Source: Pseudomonas allokribbensis
Lineage (GTDB): Bacteria; Pseudomonadota; Gammaproteobacteria; Pseudomonadales; Pseudomonadaceae
NCBI RefSeq assembly: GCF_014863605.1
Contig: NZ_CP062252.1
Coordinates: 434,001-498,000 of the forward strand
Length of the DNA: 64,000 bases
Direction: 5' to 3'
Each line of letters begins with the position of its first letter. Position 1 is the stretch's first letter. Made by a program: the position numbers and the translations under genes. Below are positions 49,901 to 63,009 of the stretch, piece by piece. The notes beneath the pieces are model-generated. The model worked only from the letters and a program-made list of their open reading frames with translations. It ran no database searches and was not told where the DNA came from.

Positions 49901-51499
49901 ATGACTAGTTTGCATGCCGACGAGGCGTTCCTCGGCCATTTCCAGTTAAGTCATGACCCTTTCGCTCCACGGGTCCCGGGCTTCAAATTCTTCCCGGCCC
50001 AGCGCAAACCGGTGCTGGGTCAACTGCACCACCTGGCGCGTTACAGCCAGTTGCTGCTGGTGGTCACCGGCCCTCAGGGCAGCGGCAAGACGTTGCTGCG
50101 CCAGGCGCTGGTTGCCAGCACCAACAAGCAGTCGGTTCAGAGTGTTGTCGTCTCCGCCCGTGGCGCCGGCGATGCGGCCGGTGTGCTGCGTCAGGTCGCC
50201 CAGGCGCTGGACGTGGCCCAGGCCGATGTCGGAGCGATCCTCGATCAGGTCGTACAGTTGGCGCTGACCGGCCAGGAAGTCTATCTGCTGGTGGACGATG
50301 CCGAGCAGCTCGACGAGTCTGCGCTTGAAGCCCTGATGGCGCTGGGCGCCGGCGCGCCGGAAGGCCGTCCGCATGTGTTCCTGTTCGGCGAGTCGTCGCT
50401 GATCGCTCAGCTTGAGGCGCTGCACCTTGAGGAAGAGCGTTTCCACGTCATCGAATTGCAGCCGTACACCGAAGAAGAAACCCGCGAATATCTCGACCAG
50501 CGGCTCGAAGGCGCGGGCCGTGGCGTCGAACTTTTCACCGCGGATCAGATCTCTGATATTCACGAAAGCTCCGAGGGTTGGCCGGGCAACATCAACCAGG
50601 TCGCTCGCGATGCTCTGATCGAAGTCATGATTGCCAGCCGCTCTGCGGTCAAGCGTCCAAGTATGGGGTTCAACATGCCGAAGAAACACGTATTGGCGAT
50701 TTCCGCCGTCGTCGTGGTGGCGGTCGCTGCCGCCTGGCTGATGCCTGGTCGCAACAAGGCGCCAACCACCGGCGCACCGGCCAATGAACAGGCACAGCTG
50801 CCATTGGGCCAGGGTGGCGCACCGAACGTGGAGTTCGCCGGTAACACCCAGCCGATGCCGTTGCCGCTGGTCGGCAATTCGCAACCGGTCATGCGCAAGC
50901 CATTGGCCGAAGCGGCGGGCGGGATTACCGAGGGTGACGACGGTGTGCCGCTGGAAGGTTCCAGCAATACGCCGCCAACCGTGACCACCACCGCGCCACC
51001 GGCCGGTGTGCCGGCCGGTCCAGCACCGACGCCGGTTCCGGTCCCTGCGGCCAAACCGACACCGGCACCGACTCAGGTTGCCACGGCCAAGCCAGTGCCT
51101 GCTCCGGCCGCGCCAGTCGCCAAGCCTGCTCCGGTGCCGGCCAAGCCTGTAGCAGCGGCCAAACCGGCCGAGAAAGCCGCCGAGAAGCCGGTCACCGTCG
51201 CCAAGGCCGCTGGCGGCAGCTGGTACGCCGGCCAGGCGCCGGGCAACTACGTGGTGCAGATCCTCGGCACCAGCTCTGAAGCCGCCGCACAAAGCTTCGT
51301 CAAGGAGCAGGGCGGCGAGTACCGTTATTTCAAGAAAGTCCTCAACGGCAAGCCGCTCTACGTGATCACCTATGGCAGCTTTGCCAATCGTGATGCGGCC
51401 GTTTCTGCCATCAAGGCCTTGCCAGCGAAGGTTCAGGCTGGTAAACCTTGGCCTCGCACTGTCGCCAGCGTCCAACAGGAACTGGCAACAACTCGCTGA
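49901..51499 (+). CDS. DamX-like protein: AAA ATPase domain plus SPOR domain
   Basis: This is a 532-residue envelope protein. The N-terminal 240 residues form an ExeA/GspA-type AAA domain with Walker A GPQGSGKT at residues 57-64 and Walker B-like VYLLVDDAEQLD. A single membrane helix lies near residues 262-280 (HVLAISAVVVVAVAAAWLM). A roughly 140-residue Pro/Ala-rich periplasmic linker is followed by a C-terminal SPOR domain (NYVVQILGTSSEAAAQSFV). E. coli DamX has an anchor and a SPOR domain but no intact ATPase. The position after aroB matches damX. It probably acts at the division septum. Confidence 0.9.
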   Translation: MTSLHADEAFLGHFQLSHDPFAPRVPGFKFFPAQRKPVLGQLHHLARYSQLLLVVTGPQGSGKTLLRQALVASTNKQSVQSVVVSARGAGDAAGVLRQVAQALDVAQADVGAILDQVVQLALTGQEVYLLVDDAEQLDESALEALMALGAGAPEGRPHVFLFGESSLIAQLEALHLEEERFHVIELQPYTEEETREYLDQRLEGAGRGVELFTADQISDIHESSEGWPGNINQVARDALIEVMIASRSAVKRPSMGFNMPKKHVLAISAVVVVAVAAAWLMPGRNKAPTTGAPANEQAQLPLGQGGAPNVEFAGNTQPMPLPLVGNSQPVMRKPLAEAAGGITEGDDGVPLEGSSNTPPTVTTTAPPAGVPAGPAPTPVPVPAAKPTPAPTQVATAKPVPAPAAPVAKPAPVPAKPVAAAKPAEKAAEKPVTVAKAAGGSWYAGQAPGNYVVQILGTSSEAAAQSFVKEQGGEYRYFKKVLNGKPLYVITYGSFANRDAAVSAIKALPAKVQAGKPWPRTVASVQQELATTR

Positions 51500-51849
51500 A
51501 GATTCGGCGGCCTTACCCAGGCCGCCTCTCCAAGCACCTCAAAATTTCTACAAGTGCGCGCCGCCCTTACGGGCCGCGTGCCTTGTGGTGTCTGCGTCAC
51601 AGTAGTCTTTGAGTCGTTGCGGTCAAAATTAAAAAAGTTTTGACTAGCACAGCAGATCGCTTTAAACCTTTCACAAATGCGACATGAATTTGCGACATTT
51701 CGTCGTCAAATTTGTGAGCCTCTGTGTCGCTGTGTACAATGACCACCCTTTTGCCCCCGCTAAGCCGGCGTACGTTCGGCGCGAGATGCAAGTGGTTGAA
51801 TTGAAAAGAAATTTGCCTCGAAAAGAGGCAGCCTGGTGAGAAAGTGTCT
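51500..51849. other. 350-bp intergenic region upstream of gltB
   Basis: The gap holds several elements. An 8-bp stem-loop GGCGGCCT/AGGCCGCC (51506-51526) just after the damX-like gene has no T-run. Next come an A/T-rich stretch, an inverted repeat (51671-51717), and a promoter with -10 at 51735-51740. A leader of about 105 nt follows, with a 6-bp hairpin TGCCTC/GAGGCA (51814-51830) ending some 20 bp before gltB. No ORF is evident. Confidence 0.7.
51671..51740 (+). promoter_or_regulatory. gltB promoter with overlapping inverted repeat
   Basis: The -35 TTGTGA (51712-51717) and -10 TACAAT (51735-51740) are 17 bp apart. An inverted repeat TCACAAAT (51671-51678) and ATTTGTGA (51710-51717) has its right arm on the -35 box. 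The spacer contains GCGACAT twice as a direct repeat. A regulator bound to the repeat would block or position RNA polymerase. Confidence 0.6.
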
Positions 51850-57747
<5,898 letters not shown>

Positions 57748-57775
57748 ACCCGGTTCGAAACTGCACCGCAATACC

Positions 57776-57803
57776 TGTGGGAGCTGGCTTGCCAGCTCCC
57801 ACA
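57776..57803. repeat. REP-like palindrome between gltD and hemE
   Basis: TGTGGGAGCTGGC and GCCAGCTCCCACA are perfect 13-bp complements around TT. The stem is followed by TTGTTTT, so it may also end the gltBD transcript. It shares the GTGGGAGC core with the repeats at 13260 and 30821. Confidence 0.85.
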
Positions 57804-57937
57804 TTGTTTTCAGGGTGTTGCTGAAATCCGCGAAATCATTGCGACAAATTGACCCGATAGACAAAAGGCTGACCTGCAACCGTGCCTTTTGCGTCGCGCT
57901 CTGAGAAAATGCCCGCACTTTTTTTCCGGATGCCGAC

Positions 57938-59005
57938 ATGACTGCCCTGAAGAACGACCGTTTCCTCCGCGCCCTGCTCAAGCAACCCGTAGACGTCACC
58001 CCTGTGTGGATGATGCGCCAGGCCGGCCGCTACCTGCCGGAATACCGCGCCAGCCGCGCCCAGGCCGGTGATTTCATGAGCCTGTGCATGAATCCGGAAT
58101 TCGCCTGCGAAGTCACGCTGCAACCTCTCGACCGCTATCCGCAACTGGACGCGGCGATCCTGTTCTCCGACATCCTCACCATTCCCGATGCCATGGGCCA
58201 GGGCCTGTACTTCGAGACCGGTGAAGGTCCGCGCTTCAAGAAGGTCGTCAGCACCCTGGCCGACATCGAAGCCCTGCCGATCCCGGATCCGCACAAAGAC
58301 CTCGGCTACGTGATGGACGCGGTCAGCACCATCCGCCGCGAACTGAACGGCCGCGTGCCGCTGATCGGTTTCTCCGGCAGCCCATGGACCCTTGCCACTT
58401 ACATGGTCGAAGGCGGCTCGTCGAAAGACTTCCGCAAGACCAAGGCGATGCTCTACGACAACCCGCAAGCCATGCACCTGTTGCTGGACAAGCTGGCGCA
58501 GTCGGTGACCTCGTACCTGAACGGCCAGATCCAGGCCGGTGCGCAAGCGGTGCAGATCTTCGATACCTGGGGCGGCAACCTGTCGGCGGCGGCGTATCAG
58601 GAATTCTCCCTGGCCTACATGAAGAAAATCGTCAGCGGCCTGATCCGCGAGCACGACGGTCGCAAGGTGCCGGTGATCCTCTTCACCAAGAACGGCGGCC
58701 TGTGGCTGGAAAGCATCGCCGACGCTGGCGCCGACGCACTGGGCCTGGACTGGACCTGCGACATCGGCAACGCCCGCGCCCGCGTTGGCGACAAGGTCGC
58801 ACTGCAAGGCAACATGGACCCGACCGTGCTGTACGCCAAGCCGGAAGCGATACGTACCGAAGTCGGGCGCATCCTCGCCAGCTACGGCAAGGGCAGCGGC
58901 CACGTGTTCAACCTCGGCCACGGCATCACGCCTGAAGTCGATCCGGAACACGCTGGCGCGTTCCTGCGTGCGGTGCACGAGTTGTCGGCGCAGTACCACG
59001 AGTGA
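57938..59005 (+). CDS. hemE: Uroporphyrinogen decarboxylase
   Basis: HemE removes four carboxyl groups from uroporphyrinogen III to give coproporphyrinogen III in haem synthesis. The 355-residue protein has the signature [16 protein letters not shown] near residue 20, whose arginines bind the substrate. The second signature [16 protein letters not shown] is near residue 145. The active-site Asp in AAILFSDIL and the GHGITPEV motif are intact. A terminator follows within 20 bp. Confidence 0.97.
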   Translation: MTALKNDRFLRALLKQPVDVTPVWMMRQAGRYLPEYRASRAQAGDFMSLCMNPEFACEVTLQPLDRYPQLDAAILFSDILTIPDAMGQGLYFETGEGPRFKKVVSTLADIEALPIPDPHKDLGYVMDAVSTIRRELNGRVPLIGFSGSPWTLATYMVEGGSSKDFRKTKAMLYDNPQAMHLLLDKLAQSVTSYLNGQIQAGAQAVQIFDTWGGNLSAAAYQEFSLAYMKKIVSGLIREHDGRKVPVILFTKNGGLWLESIADAGADALGLDWTCDIGNARARVGDKVALQGNMDPTVLYAKPEAIRTEVGRILASYGKGSGHVFNLGHGITPEVDPEHAGAFLRAVHELSAQYHE

Positions 59006-59017
59006 TTGTGCCTCAAT

Positions 59018-59050
59018 AAAAAACGCCCGGCTTATGCCGGGCGTTTTTTT
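59018..59050. terminator. Bidirectional terminator between hemE and the MFS gene
   Basis: CGCCCGGC (59024-59031) pairs with GCCGGGCG (59036-59043) around TTAT, with six As before and seven Ts after. It can end both hemE and the convergent transporter gene. Confidence 0.93.
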
Positions 59051-59061
59051 GTGGGCGTGGA

Positions 59062-60336
59062 TCAGGCTTTGACGCCACCTAACGGCGGCAACTTCGCCAG
59101 CTTCAACGCCACCAACAGCGCCACCAGCAACAACGCGCCGATAAACAACCCAATCCCGTTCCACCCGGCCATGTGCCAGAACACCCCGCCCGCTGTCCCG
59201 GCGATGCTCGAGCCGGCGTAATAGCTGAACAGGTACAGCGACGACGCCTGCCCCTTGGCCTTGAGCGCCCGACGGCCGATCCAGCTGCTGGCCACCGAGT
59301 GTGCGGCGAAGAAGCCGAAGGTGAAGATCAGCATGCCGATGATCACCAGAGGCAGCGGTGTAAACATCGTCAGGGCGAGGCCGGCGAACATCAGGGCGAT
59401 GGTCGCCCACAGCACTTTGCGGCGGCCCAGTTTGTCGGCCAGCGAGCCGATTTTCGCCGAACTGTAGATACCTGACAGATAGACCACCGACAACAACCCC
59501 ACAAACACCTGATCCAGGTGATACGGCTCGGCCAGCAGGCGGTAGCCGATGTAGTTGAACAACGTGACGAACGCGCCCATCAGCACGAACGCCTCAAGGA
59601 ACAGCAGCGGCAGGCCGGCATCGCGAAAGTGCATGGTGAAGCCGTCGAGCAGGCTGCGCGGATGCAGCGAGCGGGAGCGGAAGTTGCGCGACTCCGGCAG
59701 GATCTTCCAGAACACCGCTGCCGCGATCAGCGCCAGACCGCCGATCACCAGCATCGCCGTGTGCCAGCTGACGAAGTCGATCAGTACGCCGGTGATCAAG
59801 CGCCCGCTCATCCCGCCAATCGCGTTGCCGCCGATGTACAGGCCCATCGCCAGACCGATGTGCTGCGGATGGATTTCCTCGCTGAGGTAAGTCATTGCAA
59901 CCGCCGCCAGACCACTCAACGACAACCCGATCAGCGCCCGCATGATCAGCACGCCGTGCCAGCTCGGCATCATCGAACTGGCGATGGTGCACAGGGCTGC
60001 GGCAAACAGTGCGGCGACCATCACCAGTTTGCGCCCGACCCGATCGGAAATCGGGCCGGTGATCAGCAGACCGAAGGCCAGCATGCCGGTGGCCACCGAC
60101 AGGATCAGGCTGCTCTGCGCCGCGTTGATCGAATATTCCTGGGACAGCAGCGGCATCATCGGCTGCACGCAGTACAGCAGGGCAAACGTCGCGAAGCCGC
60201 CGCTGAACAGCGCGAGCACCGTGCGCATGAACGCGGGCGTGCCTTTCTCGATGTAGATCTCTTGCAGTTCGGTCAGCACATCGTCCGCCGCAGCGGGCGG
60301 GACTTCATGGGCCAGTGGAGCGACGGCGGTTTTCAC
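59062..60336 (-). CDS. MFS transporter, YnfM-like drug/metabolite exporter
   Basis: This is a 424-residue inner-membrane protein of the major facilitator superfamily with about 12 helices. The motif between TM2 and TM3, GPISDRVGRKLVM, is the MFS signature, and a similar loop (GSLADKLGRRKVLW) recurs in the second half. I chose the GTG at 60336 (VKTAVAPLAHE), which has GAGG six bases upstream. The longer ORF to 60456 would run past the promoter and into the divergent gene's start. The substrate is unknown. Regulation by the divergent LysR gene is likely. Confidence 0.88.
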   Translation of the reverse strand: MKTAVAPLAHEVPPAAADDVLTELQEIYIEKGTPAFMRTVLALFSGGFATFALLYCVQPMMPLLSQEYSINAAQSSLILSVATGMLAFGLLITGPISDRVGRKLVMVAALFAAALCTIASSMMPSWHGVLIMRALIGLSLSGLAAVAMTYLSEEIHPQHIGLAMGLYIGGNAIGGMSGRLITGVLIDFVSWHTAMLVIGGLALIAAAVFWKILPESRNFRSRSLHPRSLLDGFTMHFRDAGLPLLFLEAFVLMGAFVTLFNYIGYRLLAEPYHLDQVFVGLLSVVYLSGIYSSAKIGSLADKLGRRKVLWATIALMFAGLALTMFTPLPLVIIGMLIFTFGFFAAHSVASSWIGRRALKAKGQASSLYLFSYYAGSSIAGTAGGVFWHMAGWNGIGLFIGALLLVALLVALKLAKLPPLGGVKA

Positions 60337-60378
60337 ATCAGACCTCGGAGGGCGCGGGCAGGCAGGCAATGAAAAAAT

Positions 60379-60406
60379 CATATAGCTGGCTAATGTTTCT
60401 ATCCAA
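60379..60406 (-). promoter_or_regulatory. Candidate promoter of the MFS gene
   Basis: On the minus strand TTGGAT (60401-60406) and TATATG (60379-60384) are 16 bp apart, in the 118-bp divergent region shared with the LysR gene. The spacer is A/T-rich, as expected where a LysR-type regulator would bind. No confident T-N11-A box was fixed. Confidence 0.45.
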
Positions 60407-60454
60407 TATATTGTTCGACCTGTTTGATAGCTTTCACGACCTAATGGGGTTTTC

Positions 60455-61351
60455 ATGGAATTGCGTCACTTGCGCTACTTCATCGCCGTCGCCGAAGAAC
60501 TGCACTTCGGCCGCGCCGCACAGGTGCTGGGCATCTCCCAGCCACCGCTGAGCCAGCAGATTCAGGCGCTGGAGCAGGAAGTCGGCGCACGGCTGTTCGA
60601 GCGTACCAATCGTCGGGTCGAGCTCAGCGAGGCCGGACGACTGTTTCTGGAAGAGGCGCGGTTGGTGCTGGCCCAGGTCGATAAAGCGGCGGACGTGGCG
60701 CGGCGGGCGCAGCTCGGAGAGCTGGGGGAACTGAAGATCGGCTTCACTTCGTCGGCGCCGTTCAACTCGACGATTCCCCAGGCGATTTTTTCCTTCCGCC
60801 AGCGTTTCCCGGCCGTGCACCTGAATCTGCGGGAGATGAGTAGCACCATGGTGGCCGACGCACTGGTGGACGAGTCGATCGAGGTCGGCATCATGCGCCC
60901 GCTGGGCCTGCCGGATTCGCTGAGCGTGGTCGAACTGATGCGCGAGCCTTTGGTAGCGGTGCTCAGCTCCAAACATCCGCTGGCCCAGGGCAGTGAGGAA
61001 GGCCTGTTCCTCTCGGCGCTGGCTCTGGAGCCGTTCGTGTTCTTCCCGCGCAGCTACGGCAGCGGTCTTTACTCGCAACTGATCAGCCTGGCCCGTGACG
61101 CCGGTTTCAGCCCGCACTTTGCACAGGAGGCGGGGGAGGCGATGACGATCATCGGCCTGGTGGCGGCGGGCCTGGGCGTGTCGGTCATGCCGGCCTCGTA
61201 TCAGCGGATGCGCATCGATGGCGTGGTCTATCGGCCGCTGCTGGATCCCGAGGCGGTGACGGCGGTGTGGCTGGTGCAGCGCAAGGATCAGAAATCACCG
61301 ATGGCCAAGGCGTTCGTCGAGCTGCTCACGCGCAAGGTCGAAGCCGGTTGA
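60455..61351 (+). CDS. LysR-family transcriptional regulator
   Basis: This 298-residue regulator begins MELRHLRYFIAVAEELHFGRAAQVLGISQPPLSQQ, the LysR winged helix-turn-helix with a linker helix up to about residue 90. A periplasmic-binding-like effector domain follows (LKIGFTSSAPFNSTIPQAI, then VAAGLGVSVMPASY). It is transcribed away from the MFS gene, the usual arrangement for a LysR regulator and its target. The BenM/CatM-like opening hints at an aromatic effector, but this is weak. The stop codon abuts the end of the convergent gene with no gap. Confidence 0.92.
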   Translation: MELRHLRYFIAVAEELHFGRAAQVLGISQPPLSQQIQALEQEVGARLFERTNRRVELSEAGRLFLEEARLVLAQVDKAADVARRAQLGELGELKIGFTSSAPFNSTIPQAIFSFRQRFPAVHLNLREMSSTMVADALVDESIEVGIMRPLGLPDSLSVVELMREPLVAVLSSKHPLAQGSEEGLFLSALALEPFVFFPRSYGSGLYSQLISLARDAGFSPHFAQEAGEAMTIIGLVAAGLGVSVMPASYQRMRIDGVVYRPLLDPEAVTAVWLVQRKDQKSPMAKAFVELLTRKVEAG

Positions 61352-61789
61352 TCAGGGCAGCCGCACCAGATCCCCCTTCAACGCCACCCGCGTCACAAAC
61401 ACCCCGGCCCGACATTCGTAAGTGTTCAGATCCTTGCGCACATGCTGGTCGTAGTAGCTGACGATATTGGTCACCGCGTTGGCCCCGACGCGCTTGGCCT
61501 GGGCCTGCAGCGCAATCAGATTCGACTGCAACACCCACTCGCAGGAGTCGTGATCGCTCTTGTTGAAGCCATTGGTCTTCAGATCGCTGACCACCCCGCG
61601 CTGCAACATCCGCTGAGTCCCCAGTGGTCCATTGCCGATCAGGTAGAACTTCACACTGCCATCCAGCCGCCCGGCACGAATCGCATCCGACAGCACGGTT
61701 TCGAACGGCATGTACATCAGGTTGGTGGCGTGGCTGGCGCTGGGGAGCAGGCTGAAAAGGGCGGCGGCGATCAGGGCTTTCGCTTGCAT
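61352..61789 (-). CDS. Small exported protein of unknown function (copy 1)
   Basis: This 145-residue protein has a signal peptide (MQAKALIAAALFSLLPSASHA). The mature domain contains GSVKFYLIGNGP, a CEWVLQS segment, the stretch RVGANAVTNIVSYY, and YECRAG near the end. The two mature cysteines could form a disulfide. I chose the second ATG (61789), six bases after AAGGAGA; the ATG at 61795 directly abuts that site. It is paralogous to the gene at 62546-62989. The GANAVTNIVS region recalls RcsF/YbjQ-like folds, and similar proteins are sometimes labelled excinuclease subunits, which the sequence does not support. Confidence 0.75.
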   Translation of the reverse strand: MQAKALIAAALFSLLPSASHATNLMYMPFETVLSDAIRAGRLDGSVKFYLIGNGPLGTQRMLQRGVVSDLKTNGFNKSDHDSCEWVLQSNLIALQAQAKRVGANAVTNIVSYYDQHVRKDLNTYECRAGVFVTRVALKGDLVRLP

Positions 61790-61879
61790 GGTCATCTCCT
61801 TGACGTAACGCGCAGCAAATTACGGGTATGACGAGTGTAGACGCCGTATATCGGACAGAGAGAAGTCCATGTAGAGTGC

Positions 61880-61899
61880 GTGTAGCTCAACGGCTACAC
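61880..61899 (+). promoter_or_regulatory. Inverted repeat upstream of higB, likely autoregulatory operator
   Basis: GTGTAGC (61880-61886) and GCTACAC (61893-61899) are perfect inverted copies around TCAACG, ending 8 bp before the toxin start codon. Toxin-antitoxin operons of this type are usually repressed by the antitoxin at such a site. Confidence 0.6.
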
Positions 61900-61907
61900 T
61901 TGCAGCC

Positions 61908-62213
61908 ATGACTGAGATACTTCGAAGCTCCACATTCTCGAGCTGGCTTGTGAAGCTGGCTGATAGTCGCGCCAGGATGCGTATTCAGGTGCGAATTGAT
62001 CGCATGGCTGATGGGAATTTCGGTGATGTCAAAGCCATTGGCGAAGGGATCAGCGAAGCCCGAATTGACTATGGCCCGGGATATCGGGTCTATTTCATGC
62101 TGCAAGGTCGTCAGCTGGTCATCCTCCTTTGTGGTGGAGACAAGAGCAGTCAATCTCGAGACATCAAGCAAGCCAGGCTCATAGCGGAATCCTGGCAGGA
62201 GCAAAACCCATGA
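61908..62213 (+). CDS. higB: RelE/HigB-type (Gp49-like) toxin of a type II toxin-antitoxin module
   Basis: This 101-residue protein fits the addiction-module killer family of HigB/RelE folds, which are usually ribosome-dependent mRNA endonucleases. Typical segments are ARMRIQVRIDRMADGNFGDVKAIG, then ISEARIDYGPGYRVYF, then LVILLCGGDKSSQSRDIKQA, with the Arg and Lys residues expected for catalysis. The toxin gene comes first and overlaps the antitoxin gene by 4 bp (ATGA), the higBA order. It lies between two paralogous genes in the opposite orientation, suggesting later insertion. Confidence 0.88.
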   Translation: MTEILRSSTFSSWLVKLADSRARMRIQVRIDRMADGNFGDVKAIGEGISEARIDYGPGYRVYFMLQGRQLVILLCGGDKSSQSRDIKQARLIAESWQEQNP

Positions 62214-62497
62214 CCGAACAATTCACTCGTTGGGACTCAGCCGAGTACCTCAAGACAGAAGAGGACATGGCCAACTATCTGGACGCCTGTATGGAAGAGG
62301 CGGGTGACGACCCGGCTTTTATTGCCAAGGCACTTGGCACTATCGCTCGGGCGCGTGGCATGACGCAGGTTGCGCGCGATGCTGGGCTATCAAGGGAAAG
62401 TCTTTATCGCGCACTGTCAGGCGAGGTAAATCCTGAGTTTGGGACGATCCTCAAAGTCATGAAGGCGCTGGGGCTGAAGTTGCATGCCAGCACATGA
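62210..62497 (+). CDS. higA: HigA-type antitoxin with Xre-like helix-turn-helix
   Basis: This 95-residue protein is the partner of the toxin just upstream. Its C-terminal half is an Xre-type DNA-binding domain (ARARGMTQVARDAGLSRESL, then EVNPEFGTILKVMKALGLKL), as in the probable addiction-module antidote family. The N-terminal part (EYLKTEEDMANYLDACMEE) should wrap the toxin. I chose the ATG at 62210, which overlaps the toxin stop and gives a conserved opening. A bidirectional terminator follows. Confidence 0.88.
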   Translation: MTEQFTRWDSAEYLKTEEDMANYLDACMEEAGDDPAFIAKALGTIARARGMTQVARDAGLSRESLYRALSGEVNPEFGTILKVMKALGLKLHAST

Positions 62498-62507
62498 TCT
62501 GAACTGA

Positions 62508-62531
62508 AAAGGGCGCCGAAAGGCGCCCTTT
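62508..62531. terminator. Bidirectional terminator between higA and the second paralogue
   Basis: GGGCGCC (62511-62517) and GGCGCCC (62522-62528) form a 7-bp stem with a GAAA loop. Four As precede and three Ts follow. It lies between the stop codons of two convergent genes. Confidence 0.8.
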
Positions 62532-62545
62532 GTCGTTTCTGGTGA

Positions 62546-62989
62546 TTACTGAACCGTCGCCAGATCACCCTTCAAGGCAACGCCGGCCATGATCGCGCCC
62601 GCGTGGCACTCGTAGTTCTTCGCATCCTTGCGCTCGTTGCTCTTGTAGAAGCTGACGATGTTGGTCACGGCGTTGGCGCCGGCGTTTTTCGCGGCCTGGT
62701 GCAGGCTGATGATCGCCGATTGCACGACCCATTCGCAGGCCACTTCATCGGACTTGTTGAAGGCGTTGGTCTTCTTGTTGGTCACCGCGCCGCTGCTGAC
62801 CACGGTGACTTTGCCGGCCGGGGCGTTGCCCGCCAGATAGAACTTCACGCTGCCGTCGATCTTGCCGGTGCGGGTTGCCTCGGCGACCGCCTTGTCGAAC
62901 GGCAGGTACACCGCCGTGTCACGGGCCTGGCTGACGGCGGGCAAGGCGCAGAGTAGCAGGGTGGCGGCCGCGAGTTTGTTCAAACGCAT
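62546..62989 (-). CDS. Small exported protein of unknown function (copy 2)
   Basis: This 147-residue protein has a signal peptide (MRLNKLAAATLLLCALPAVSQA) and the same mature pattern as copy 1: GSVKFYLAGNAP, FNKSDEVACEWVVQS, AGANAVTNIVSFY, YECHAG and VALKGDL. Both cysteines are kept. The ribosome site GTCAAGGAGA is also shared with copy 1, so duplication included the leader. It starts 20 bp after the ketosynthase stop on the same strand and is probably in that operon. The function is unknown; a periplasmic or outer-membrane accessory role in the fatty-acid-like pathway is inference. Confidence 0.8.
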   Translation of the reverse strand: MRLNKLAAATLLLCALPAVSQARDTAVYLPFDKAVAEATRTGKIDGSVKFYLAGNAPAGKVTVVSSGAVTNKKTNAFNKSDEVACEWVVQSAIISLHQAAKNAGANAVTNIVSFYKSNERKDAKNYECHAGAIMAGVALKGDLATVQ

Positions 62990-63009
62990 GGAGGTCTCCT
63001 TGACCTGGA

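Noticed and set aside
59018..62531. Possible defence island or mobile element around the toxin-antitoxin module
   Set aside because: No integrase, transposase, tRNA attachment site or direct repeat was found. Apart from higBA the genes are a transporter, its regulator and small exported proteins.
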